Of a stretch of DNA of 64,000 nucleotides, positions 17,959 through 26,150 are shown piece after piece. Made by a program: the position numbers and the translations under genes. The stretch lies in assembly GCA_937121175.1 (NCBI GenBank), contig CAKZKD010000004.1, positions 248,001 to 312,000 on the forward strand, given 5' to 3'. The first letter of the stretch is position 1; each line of letters opens with the position of its first letter. The DNA is from an uncultured Flavobacteriales bacterium (lineage in GTDB: Bacteria; Bacteroidota; Bacteroidia; Flavobacteriales_G; Salibacteraceae). The notes beneath the pieces were generated by a model, which worked only from the letters and a program-made list of their open reading frames with translations, was not told the DNA's origin and searched no databases.

Positions 17959-18876
17959 CTATGCTGCATTTCTGTGATTTTGTTTGTTTGATAAAATACT
18001 AGTCAACAGAGTATTCGCTTTTGGGTGACCCAATGCACGGGCAAATTGCAAATCTTCGATAGCTGTTTTTTCTTCTATTTTAAACTCAATTTTTATTTGA
18101 GCCAATTTCACGATTGCTTCGGCATTATGCGGTTCCATGCTCAACACTTTTTTGAATGTTTTGTAGGCTTTTGGCCATTTTTTCTCTTCAAACAAAACGG
18201 TTCCTTTAAGCATTAATGTTTCGATGTGATTCGGAACTAAACCTTCCATTTTATCGATATCTTGGATAGCCAATTCAATATTTTTATTGGCAATGCGCAC
18301 ATATGCTCTACCTTTTAGTGCCCCAAAGGAGTTTGGATTAAGCAGCAAGGCAAAATTCAAATCGTTCAATGCTCTTCCGTCTTGGTCCAATTGGGAATAC
18401 AAATTGGCACGTTGAATATAAATCGACTCGGCTTCTGGTTTTATATGTACTGCTTCATTTAGTGTAGAAAGACTAGCTCTGTTCAATCCTTTTTTTAATT
18501 GACATTCCGCTAATTTTAATCTACCACCAACAGATTTTTTGTCTAATGAAAGGTGTAATTCCAGTTTTTCTACCGCAGCATCGATGGCTCCGTTTTGCAT
18601 CAAATTAATGGCTTCCATAAGCAATTCGTTGCTCCAGGTTTTAATGTGACCGTTGTTTGCAAATCGGATTAATGATTTGTTCTCAAGAATTAAACTCCCT
18701 TTTTCATCCAACAACATTTCGTAAAATTCTTTGCAGGATATCATAACTTGACGTTTTACCGCAGCGCCTTTATCGTGCTCTTTCCACAATTCGGCAGCAA
18801 CCTTTTTTAAAACATCCCATACTCTTGGATTCATTCCTACTGGTCTCACTAACTTTGTTTTTTTATTGCTCTTCAT
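17959..18876 (-). CDS. TPR-repeat protein
   Basis: A 305-residue soluble protein. Residues 1-95 are basic, with a helical region (GMNPRVWDVLKKVAAELWKE, ISCKEFYEMLLDEKG) of no recognised family. From about 95 to 290 there are five or six tetratricopeptide units, for example ALLLNPNSFGALKGRAYVRI and VLSMEPHNAEAIVKLAQIK. It probably acts as a protein-interaction scaffold; partners unknown. The ATG at 18876 lies 40 bases from a perfect 25-bp palindrome at 18916-18940 shared with the divergent DinB gene. RecQ follows about 33 bases downstream and may be co-transcribed. Confidence 0.75.
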   Translation of the reverse strand: MKSNKKTKLVRPVGMNPRVWDVLKKVAAELWKEHDKGAAVKRQVMISCKEFYEMLLDEKGSLILENKSLIRFANNGHIKTWSNELLMEAINLMQNGAIDAAVEKLELHLSLDKKSVGGRLKLAECQLKKGLNRASLSTLNEAVHIKPEAESIYIQRANLYSQLDQDGRALNDLNFALLLNPNSFGALKGRAYVRIANKNIELAIQDIDKMEGLVPNHIETLMLKGTVLFEEKKWPKAYKTFKKVLSMEPHNAEAIVKLAQIKIEFKIEEKTAIEDLQFARALGHPKANTLLTSILSNKQNHRNAA

Positions 18877-18915
18877 ATCCTAGTTTTTTATGATTATGAA
18901 GCGAAGAAATGACCT

Positions 18916-18940
18916 GGGAACGTAAAGTATTTACGTTCCC
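18916..18940. promoter_or_regulatory. 25-bp perfect palindrome, operator candidate
   Basis: The arms GGGAACGTAAA and TTTACGTTCCC are exact inverted repeats of 11 bp around a 3-base centre. The site lies between two divergent genes (TPR protein and DinB protein). No T-run follows it on either strand and no gene ends here, so it is more likely a protein-binding site or a leader hairpin than a terminator. Confidence 0.55.
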
Positions 18941-18996
18941 AAAATAAAAATTACAAAATATTGACTATCAGTATTTTGAACTCTAAAAAACTTAAA

Positions 18997-19509
18997 ATGA
19001 AACCTATACAATCTGAATACGCACCCTACTACGAAACTTACGTATCACTCACTGAGAATGCAGAACTAATTCCTCAACTCAAAGACCAACTAAATGCTAC
19101 CCTGAAAGTTATTGAAGATTTGTCTGAAGATCAATTCAACTATGCGTATTCTCCGGATAAATGGACAGTTAAAGAACTATTTCAGCATATTATCGATTGT
19201 GAAATTGTGTTTGCGTACCGTGCATTTTCTATTGCTCGCGGAGAACAACAGCACTTGCCGGGTTTTGACCAAGATGATTACGCTGCTCAGGCATCCAAAA
19301 CAGATTTAACCAAAAACGAAGTTGTTGAAATGTACCGACAAACTAGGAAATCCACCATTTCTTTAGTAGGGTATTTAGCCGAACATGATTTGCGAAAACT
19401 AGGGACTGCCAGTGGAAATAACCTATCGGCGCGGGCAGCTTTTTATATAATCCTCGGTCATGAATTACACCATATCAATGTACTCAAAAGACTGTACCTT
19501 AACGGTTAA
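18997..19509 (+). CDS. DinB family protein
   Basis: A 170-residue four-helix-bundle protein of the DinB/YfiT superfamily. The family's metal-site histidines are visible: ELFQHIIDCE (about residue 54) and the HELHHINVLKRLY motif near the C-terminus. Members include thiol-dependent S-transferases acting with bacillithiol or mycothiol and many of unknown role. The first ATG (18997, MKPIQSEYAPYYETYVSL) is preferred to the TTG at 18961, which lies in a non-conserved AT-rich stretch. Its last 11 bases overlap the 3' end of the convergent T9SS gene. Confidence 0.82.
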   Translation: MKPIQSEYAPYYETYVSLTENAELIPQLKDQLNATLKVIEDLSEDQFNYAYSPDKWTVKELFQHIIDCEIVFAYRAFSIARGEQQHLPGFDQDDYAAQASKTDLTKNEVVEMYRQTRKSTISLVGYLAEHDLRKLGTASGNNLSARAAFYIILGHELHHINVLKRLYLNG

Positions 19510-22228
19510 CTACAAATCGCTGAACTTTGGATTTTCCCTTGCCATCAATTCGAAGAAAGTAAACCCCATCTGGTAAATTAAGGTCGTAACGCAATGTTGT
19601 TTGTCCGATCAATTCCTCGGTCGGCATTTCGATAATTCGTTTTCCCATTACGTTTACGATGCTCAATTCCGCCTCGATTAAGTCAACGGATTGTACTTGG
19701 ATTTCAAAATTCCCGTTATTAGGATTTGGAAATAAAGCAAAAGTTGAATTTTCGAATGCATTGGAAACTGAACCGGGTTTTTCTTTCATGGTATCCTCAG
19801 GAAAAACAAATACAGAATCCTTAACTCCTACCGACCAAATACCTCTACCGAAAGTTGAAGCGTAAAGTCTCCTTTCTTTAGGGTGAATCTCCAAATCGCT
19901 TACAATTACGTTCGGAAAATCCTTCACGTACAATTCCCACGAGGATAAACTATCGTTGGTGTAATAAATTCCAACATCACACCCAATGTAAATTCCGTTG
20001 TCTCTGGAGTCTTCATCCTGCACTATGGTATTGATAGGAATGTTAGGGAGGTTAAGCGAAATATTGGTCCAATTTAATCCTCCATCTGCTGATTTATACA
20101 CTTTTTGCCCCGCTTCAAATCCACCAAAAACAGCCCACACCAAAAGTGGGTCTCTATTATCAATGGTAACTGCTGTACAATACAAACTATCGGGTAATCC
20201 AGCGGTGACATTACTCCACGTTTGGCCGAAATTACTTGTATAAAACAATTCAGTATAATAATTACTGCCAAATACAGGGCGTTTGGCCACGATTAGATTG
20301 TAGTCGTTGTAACCCGACATGTCAAATGCAGAAATTGCCGCTCCACTCGTAGTTGGAAGATTTCCTAAAACCTGATTTCCACTTACGCTTGAAACTCGAA
20401 TAACATTTTCAAAACCAATAAAATAATCACCAGCCGAATTACGACTTTGTTCTATTGGAGTTGTCCAACCGCCGCTTCCAGCGCCGAATGCATTCAAATT
20501 AAATACAAAAGACCCGTTGTTACTAAATCTATAGAAACGACCAAATTGCGAAGATGAAACCCCTTGCTTTGGGTCTTCTCTATGAATAACAGCGTCCATG
20601 CCATCACCTCCGGTAATGTTCATCCAAGTGCCTTTATCATCTCGATAAAAAGTTCCGTTGTCCTGTGCTCCAGAGATAATATAGCCAGGAACACTATCGC
20701 ACAAACCAACTCGGTACAATGAGGTTATTTGCATACCGCTTGAAACATCTTCCCACGTGGTAGGAAACTCATAATTGGGTACGTTCCGAGTATCTGACCA
20801 TGAACCTAGTTTAATGGTATCGGTTCTAAAAATTCCGCCGTCGTTACACAAATAGTATTGATTGTCTAATGGATTATGGGTCAGGAAATGCTGGTCGGCA
20901 TGGGGGGTAAAACCATAATGTCTTTGCCAGTAGGAGCATATTTCCCAATTTTTTCCGCCGTCTTCGCTTCCCCATAGATTTACTCCTCCTACAAAAACTT
21001 TTTCCTTGTCATTTTTATCCACATACACGGTCAAATCATAAGTTCCTTGACCTCCTGACCCAGTACCTCCACTCCATTCTAAAATATTGGGTCCAGAAGT
21101 TTCACTAATTTGTTTTGTCCATGTTTTTCCAGCATCGGTACTTTGGTAAAACCCGAACAAGCCTCTATCACGGTTACAAGAAACGGCATATACGTAATTG
21201 GTATCCAAACTTGATATAGTAAGTTCAACCCGTTGCATTTGCTCATTTGCATTGAATAACGTTGCTCCAATAGTTCTCCAATTTTCCCCAAAATCGTTCG
21301 ACACCATTATTTCTGGTTCTCCTATCCCTAGGTTAAATAAGTAACCAGATGAAGCATAAATCGTATTTGGATTAAGTGGGTTTTGCTCAAAATCCCAAAT
21401 CAACCCTGCGTGTTTACTAGTCCACGTTTGTCCGCCATCGTACGACTTTAAAATGCCGTCAACCCCAGCACAAATGATTTCGGAGCTATTAGCCGGATTC
21501 ACAAAAATTCTGCGAATTAATGTATTGTCAAATTGGTTTTGCTGATACGTTAAACCAGTTGGAGACCAACTCAAACCCCCATCGTAGCTTTTATAAACCC
21601 CAGCGCCGTAATGCGTATTTCGCTTTCTGCCATCGGTACTCAATGCAACACCTATGTATGCATAATCGCAAACAGAAGCATATAAAGTATCGTTGTGATT
21701 TGGGTCAACTGCTATGTCACTAATTCTAAGAATTGGCAAGCCGTCGTTGACAGGGAAATAGGATTGGCCACGGTCTGTGGTTTTCCAAATTCCACCTTGA
21801 GAAACACCCACCCAATAGGTATTGGTATCGGTTGGATGAAACGTAATGGTATTCACCCTTGCAACCCCGTGACTACTGGCAGAATTATAGGCTCCAACTA
21901 AGGTGTCAGGACCTTCTGGAACCCAAGTCGAGTCTGTTGCTCTTGAAGCGTTGCTTCTATTTTTGTGTTGAGTAATTTGGGTGGCTGCGTCCAAATAACT
22001 TTTTACTGAAGCGGTTTTACCGTAAGCTGCAGTTCTAGTTTCCGTAAAATGTAACCAGCGCATGTGCCACTTGTAGCCTTTTTTATTTTCCGTGTGTTCA
22101 GTTTTCCATTCTTCAAACTGCTTTTGATATTCTAAGTATTCGTTGGTAGGGTTAGCAGGAAGAAAGTCTTCTTGGGCAAATCCAGAAATCGAAAGGATAA
22201 GACTGAAAAGGATAATGATGTGTTTCAT
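19499..22228 (-). CDS. Large exported sortilin/BNR propeller protein with T9SS type A signal
   Basis: A 909-residue secreted protein: signal peptide (1-18, ending SGFAQ), an N-terminal helical region (YLEYQKQFEEWKTEH, WHMRWLHFTETRT), then two beta-propeller-like parts with repeated Asp boxes (TTDRGQSYFP, SYDGGLSWSPTG, SYDGGQTWTS, STDAGKTWTK, SEDGGKNWEI, SADGGLNWTN) resembling VPS10/sortilin or xyloglucanase propellers. The C-terminal 80 residues (ALFPNPNNGNFEIQV to QRFVVNR) are a type A sorting domain. Probably a cell-surface or released protein; no catalytic acid can be assigned from sequence alone. The gene overlaps the DinB gene tail to tail by 11 bases. Confidence 0.87.
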   Translation of the reverse strand: MKHIIILFSLILSISGFAQEDFLPANPTNEYLEYQKQFEEWKTEHTENKKGYKWHMRWLHFTETRTAAYGKTASVKSYLDAATQITQHKNRSNASRATDSTWVPEGPDTLVGAYNSASSHGVARVNTITFHPTDTNTYWVGVSQGGIWKTTDRGQSYFPVNDGLPILRISDIAVDPNHNDTLYASVCDYAYIGVALSTDGRKRNTHYGAGVYKSYDGGLSWSPTGLTYQQNQFDNTLIRRIFVNPANSSEIICAGVDGILKSYDGGQTWTSKHAGLIWDFEQNPLNPNTIYASSGYLFNLGIGEPEIMVSNDFGENWRTIGATLFNANEQMQRVELTISSLDTNYVYAVSCNRDRGLFGFYQSTDAGKTWTKQISETSGPNILEWSGGTGSGGQGTYDLTVYVDKNDKEKVFVGGVNLWGSEDGGKNWEICSYWQRHYGFTPHADQHFLTHNPLDNQYYLCNDGGIFRTDTIKLGSWSDTRNVPNYEFPTTWEDVSSGMQITSLYRVGLCDSVPGYIISGAQDNGTFYRDDKGTWMNITGGDGMDAVIHREDPKQGVSSSQFGRFYRFSNNGSFVFNLNAFGAGSGGWTTPIEQSRNSAGDYFIGFENVIRVSSVSGNQVLGNLPTTSGAAISAFDMSGYNDYNLIVAKRPVFGSNYYTELFYTSNFGQTWSNVTAGLPDSLYCTAVTIDNRDPLLVWAVFGGFEAGQKVYKSADGGLNWTNISLNLPNIPINTIVQDEDSRDNGIYIGCDVGIYYTNDSLSSWELYVKDFPNVIVSDLEIHPKERRLYASTFGRGIWSVGVKDSVFVFPEDTMKEKPGSVSNAFENSTFALFPNPNNGNFEIQVQSVDLIEAELSIVNVMGKRIIEMPTEELIGQTTLRYDLNLPDGVYFLRIDGKGKSKVQRFVVNR

Positions 22229-22321
22229 AGTAAAAAGCTAAGTGCACAAATTAACCAATAAATACGGCTACTTAGATGTACAATTGAAGACGGAATGAGT
22301 TTGTTTGACAAGAAACCTAGT

Positions 22322-24478
22322 TCACCTAATTTCCTGTTCAGTGGCTTCAACACTTGGTGCACTAAACCCAGGTTCAGCATAAATGATTGACTTTGTCACA
22401 AAGTTGTAATAGGCCATTTTATCGTTGGCAGTAAACTGGATTATCTCTTCAGAAACAGCTTCGATTCCATCATAAATAGCTGCGAGAATCGGCTCGTTGT
22501 TTCGATTAATAACACCGAATTTGCCCTCCTTTTTTACCAACAACAAACTTTGCTCAAAAGGCTCAATACTTTCATACTCCGCCGGAATTACAAACTTCCC
22601 ATCTGGGTTAATCATACCAAATAACCCTTTAGATTTCACTTTGGCCGTTCCGTATTCGAAATCTCCTGCATATTCATATTTGTAGTTGATTTTCAGTTTC
22701 ACTTTTTCATTCGCATAACCCCATTTCTTATACCGCTTAACTGCCGATAAACCATTCGGGTTAAAACCTCCTATTTGCTCAAACATAACTGGATAAATGC
22801 GTTTTCCTGTGGAATCAATCACACCGTACAAACCCTTTGAATTCCGCACTGCTATATAACCATTGGTTATCTTATTATTAGCGGCAACTATTTGATTAAA
22901 AGCATATTTCAAATCAATTATTAGATTACCCAATTCATTTACAAACCCGTATTTACCTTCCTGAACAACCATCATCATTCCTTCGGACAAATCGCCAATA
23001 AACTCATATTCAAATGGTAAAATGGTATCTTTCTTAATATTCAATAAACCGAAATTATCTTGGTATTTTAATTTAATAAGCGAGTCGTTTACAAACGACA
23101 CCCAATCGTAAATTGGCTGGATAAGAAACTGACCCGTTTTTGAAATTAAGCCCTGTTTTCCATCTAAAGTAACTTTTGCAAAATCGTTCTCAAATTCAGA
23201 TGCACGCTCAAATTTGTAAGGAATTTTAATTCGGATTTCGTCATTGAAGTAACCGTACTTTCCATCTCTTTGAACTCGAATTAAGCCATTTTGCATTTCA
23301 CCAATATCATCATATCGAGTTGGTAACACCAATTGACCATGATTATTCACTAATCCATAAAAATCGCCTTTTTGAACCCAAGCAAATCCATTTACAAAAT
23401 TACCTGCATCGTCGTAGCTCAGTGTGACTATTACTTTTCCTGCTTTATCAATAAAACCAGTAAAATTGCCCTTACCCACCATAGCAATTCCCTCACTGAA
23501 TGGTTCCACCCAATCGTATGTGGGTTTTATTTTCACTTTTCCTTTATCGTCAATAAAACCCCAACGGCCAGATATTCGAAACGGCAGATAGACTGAATTT
23601 AACAACTCTACATTCAGCAGAATTTCATTTTTGCTGGGGTAATCGGGGTACTTAGCCAAAAACGCTTTGATTTGTTTCGGGTTGTTTTGAGTGACGGTAA
23701 GCATATAAACTCGCTTCCAAGCTTCACTTACATTTTTGTTATTTGGATTTGCCAAAATGAACTTATGATATACTTCAGGTGATTCTACTTTAGTGGTTCG
23801 AGCATATATTTCATCTTGAGCCTCACCGACATAAGGACTCATTGGGTATTCGTTAATGAAAGTCTTGTAGGCAGCTACTTTCTTCAACTTGGTCTTATAC
23901 TCGTAATACAGTCGGTCGTATTTATGACGGGCTTCTGCAGCTTGTTTAGCCTCTGGGTATGTTGTAAAAAACTCCTGAAAAGCCTCCCAGGTGTTTTTTG
24001 CATTGGCTTCTTTAAATGCGGCTTTATCGCGCAAGGCAATTGCTTGGTGAGTTTTCTTGAACCAAGGATGGGATTCTAGATAACTGTTATAGGCCACGGA
24101 AGTATTTTCCGCTTTGGCTTTCTCGAAGAACAACTCGCTTACTTTTTCTTTTTGCTCTCTAATTTCCATTGAATCCACGCCAACGGCAAACAGTTTAGCC
24201 CGTTTCTTTTCATCCAAATTAGTAAACGCTTTTTCTGCTTCCAAAATGAATTTGTAAGCCGAATCGGGCTGATGAAACGGATTGTCTTTTCTCAAATAAA
24301 TGATACTCAAACCATACCCCGCTCCAGTGGTGTCTTTTTTGTACGATTTCTCGAAAAGTTCTTTGGCTTTAAAATAATTGTAAATATGAAGTGCTTCGTA
24401 TGCTTTTTCAAGCTTACCGGCTGAGGCCGATAGGGAAAGTAGCACGAATACCAACCCTATATAAACAACGCGAATCAT
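22322..24478 (-). CDS. Exported TPR plus WG-repeat protein
   Basis: A 718-residue protein with a signal peptide (1-20). The N-terminal part (about 20-290) is helical and TPR-like (YEALHIYNYFKAKELFEKSYKKD, FKEANAKNTWEAFQEFFTTYPEAKQAAEAR). The C-terminal 400 residues are about ten WG repeats of the form W/YGFID-x-x-GK-x-x-I-x-x-x-YD (RWGFIDDKGKVKIKPTYDWV, YGLVNNHGQLVLPTRYDDI, QGLISKTGQFLIQPIYDWV, FGMINPDGKFVIPAEYESI). WG-repeat proteins are common in Bacteroidota and of unknown function. It stands alone, with an exact -7 element just before its ATG. Confidence 0.85.
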   Translation of the reverse strand: MIRVVYIGLVFVLLSLSASAGKLEKAYEALHIYNYFKAKELFEKSYKKDTTGAGYGLSIIYLRKDNPFHQPDSAYKFILEAEKAFTNLDEKKRAKLFAVGVDSMEIREQKEKVSELFFEKAKAENTSVAYNSYLESHPWFKKTHQAIALRDKAAFKEANAKNTWEAFQEFFTTYPEAKQAAEARHKYDRLYYEYKTKLKKVAAYKTFINEYPMSPYVGEAQDEIYARTTKVESPEVYHKFILANPNNKNVSEAWKRVYMLTVTQNNPKQIKAFLAKYPDYPSKNEILLNVELLNSVYLPFRISGRWGFIDDKGKVKIKPTYDWVEPFSEGIAMVGKGNFTGFIDKAGKVIVTLSYDDAGNFVNGFAWVQKGDFYGLVNNHGQLVLPTRYDDIGEMQNGLIRVQRDGKYGYFNDEIRIKIPYKFERASEFENDFAKVTLDGKQGLISKTGQFLIQPIYDWVSFVNDSLIKLKYQDNFGLLNIKKDTILPFEYEFIGDLSEGMMMVVQEGKYGFVNELGNLIIDLKYAFNQIVAANNKITNGYIAVRNSKGLYGVIDSTGKRIYPVMFEQIGGFNPNGLSAVKRYKKWGYANEKVKLKINYKYEYAGDFEYGTAKVKSKGLFGMINPDGKFVIPAEYESIEPFEQSLLLVKKEGKFGVINRNNEPILAAIYDGIEAVSEEIIQFTANDKMAYYNFVTKSIIYAEPGFSAPSVEATEQEIR

Positions 24479-24482
24479 GACG

Positions 24483-24490
24483 CAAAATTA
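24483..24490 (-). promoter_or_regulatory. Promoter -7 element for the WG-repeat gene
   Basis: On the minus strand this reads TAATTTTG, an exact TAnnTTTG, only five bases before the ATG at 24478, so the transcript would be almost leaderless. No good -33 box was found, so confidence is moderate. Confidence 0.45.
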
Positions 24491-24634
24491 GGTTTTAGAC
24501 ATTGCTTAACCGCAGTAGGTATTGGCAGTTGTTAACCATTAAATTTTGACTTAGCAGATTTTAATATTCGAAATGATAGAAAAGTTTCTTTTTCGGATTC
24601 CAGCCAAATGAATACCCTTCCTTTGCAAATTCTT

Positions 24635-25816
24635 ATGAACGAGCAAAAATCCTTTTATACGCTTCAATTTTGGTTACTCTGTGCAAGTTCGGTGCTGTTC
24701 ATGGCGAGTTTCAATATGATAATTCCAGAACTTCCCTCCTATTTGGATTCAATGGGTGGTCAGGATTACAAAGGATTAATCATTGGATTATTTGCAGGAA
24801 CTGCTTTAATCTCCCGACCATTTTCAGGAAAGTTAGCGGATACCATTGGCCGAGTTCCAATAATGATAATTGGCCCATTGGTGTGTGTTGCTCTTGGATT
24901 CCTGTATCCGCTGTTTACGACCATTTGGGGTTTCCTTTTTCTCAGAATATTACATGGTTTTAGTACTGGTTTTAAACCCACAGGAACTACGGCTTATTTG
25001 GCGGATATTGTCTCAAGCAAAAACAGAGGGGAAGCTATGGGTATTCTCGGTGTTGCAGGAAGTCTTGGAATGGCTAGCGGACCAGCAATTGGAAGTTACA
25101 TTGCCATGGAGTATTCGCTGAATACTATGTTTTATGCAAGTTCTATTACCGCTCTTCTTTCGGTTCTGGTGCTTTTTGGCATGAAGGAAACTTTGCCATC
25201 TACCACCAAATTCAATCCCAAAATGTTACTTATTCACCTTAAGGATGTTATTGAACCTCGAGTACTCGCTCCTTCCATAATTATGCTGCTCACCGTATAT
25301 AGTTTTGGAACTATTCTTACTGTTACCCCAGATTTAAGTGACCATTTAAATATTGGAAATCGGGGTTTATTCTTCACCGTCACTTTGGTTGCATCTATTG
25401 TTGTTCGTTTATTTTCGGGCAAGGCCAGTGATAAATATGGGCGCATCAACTTGTTGATTTTAGGTTTGAGCTTTCTTTTATCGGCTATGATTGTTTTAGG
25501 CTTTGCTAATACTCCAGAGCTTTTTTACACTGGTGCAGTGCTTTTTGGTATTTCGGCAGGTATCAACTCTCCAACCATTTTTGCTTGGACGGTTGATTTG
25601 GCCGATGAAAAAACACGAGGAAAAGGCATGTCAACCATGTTTATTGCTTTGGAATTGGGTATTATTCTAGGTTCTGTTTTTGGAGCGTTTTTTTACGATA
25701 ACAATCCAGAGCAGTTTAAATATGCATTTTGGGTTGGAGCTTTATTAGCGACCGTTGGGCTTATTCGATTGGTTTTAGCCAAAAGGACCTTTACTAGTAG
25801 AGCCTCAATAGGTTAG
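24635..25816 (+). CDS. MFS transporter
   Basis: A 393-residue major facilitator protein with 12 predicted membrane segments. Motif A is visible between segments 2 and 3 (GKLADTIGRVPIM) and again between 8 and 9 (GKASDKYGRINLL), and motif C-like glycines occur in SLGMASGPAIGSYI, which suggests an efflux-type antiporter. Substrate unknown. The ATG at 24635 (MNEQKSFYTLQFWLL) is preferred to the ATG at 24608: the intervening residues are not membrane-like, and a TTCCTTTG near-match to the -7 element lies at 24618-24625. Monocistronic. Confidence 0.87.
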   Translation: MNEQKSFYTLQFWLLCASSVLFMASFNMIIPELPSYLDSMGGQDYKGLIIGLFAGTALISRPFSGKLADTIGRVPIMIIGPLVCVALGFLYPLFTTIWGFLFLRILHGFSTGFKPTGTTAYLADIVSSKNRGEAMGILGVAGSLGMASGPAIGSYIAMEYSLNTMFYASSITALLSVLVLFGMKETLPSTTKFNPKMLLIHLKDVIEPRVLAPSIIMLLTVYSFGTILTVTPDLSDHLNIGNRGLFFTVTLVASIVVRLFSGKASDKYGRINLLILGLSFLLSAMIVLGFANTPELFYTGAVLFGISAGINSPTIFAWTVDLADEKTRGKGMSTMFIALELGIILGSVFGAFFYDNNPEQFKYAFWVGALLATVGLIRLVLAKRTFTSRASIG

Positions 25817-25855
25817 TTTTCGCCAAATAAAGACAGTGTAGAATAATGTGAATGT

Positions 25856-25881
25856 CGTCATTCTCAGCTTAACTGAGAATC
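25856..25881 (+). repeat. Dispersed 26-bp repeat, copy 1
   Basis: CGTCATTCTCAGCTTAACTG and the following GAGAATC match the reverse complement of 45898-45923 at 24 of 26 positions. This copy also forms a hairpin (ATTCTCAG and CTGAGAAT around CTTAA). It lies just after the MFS gene. Confidence 0.65.
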
Positions 25882-25977
25882 TATAACTTAAATTAGGATT
25901 TCTGCCTGCGCAGGAATGGCGATACCTGATAACGGTTATATAGAATAACCCGCATTTTTCAACATCACCCAAAAACA

Positions 25978-26012
25978 AGAAACCCCAAAAAGGTTGACTT
26001 TTCAGGGTTTCT
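25978..26012 (-). terminator. Possible terminator of the IcmF gene
   Basis: The arms AGAAACCC and GGGTTTCT are separated by a loop that can pair internally (AAAA with TTTT). On the minus strand a T-rich TTGTTTTTG follows. It lies 139 bases past the IcmF stop, which is rather far. Confidence 0.45.
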
Positions 26013-26150
26013 ACAAACTAAACAAACCACCTAATTAAGGTAATACGTTTGCCACCACAGCAAACTTTTCAAATATTCGCTTTCTAAAGAAGACAAATAA
26101 TGATACCGCTCAAGTCATAACTTGACTTGAATCAGTTAATTAAGGGTTTT

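Larger units (their letters stand above)
25817..26150. other. Intergenic stretch, 334 bp
   Basis: No gene seen. It holds a dispersed repeat copy (25856-25881), a short palindrome CCTGCGCAGG near 25909 and a hairpin (25978-26012) that may end the IcmF transcript. The rest is AT-rich without recognisable signals. Confidence 0.6.
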
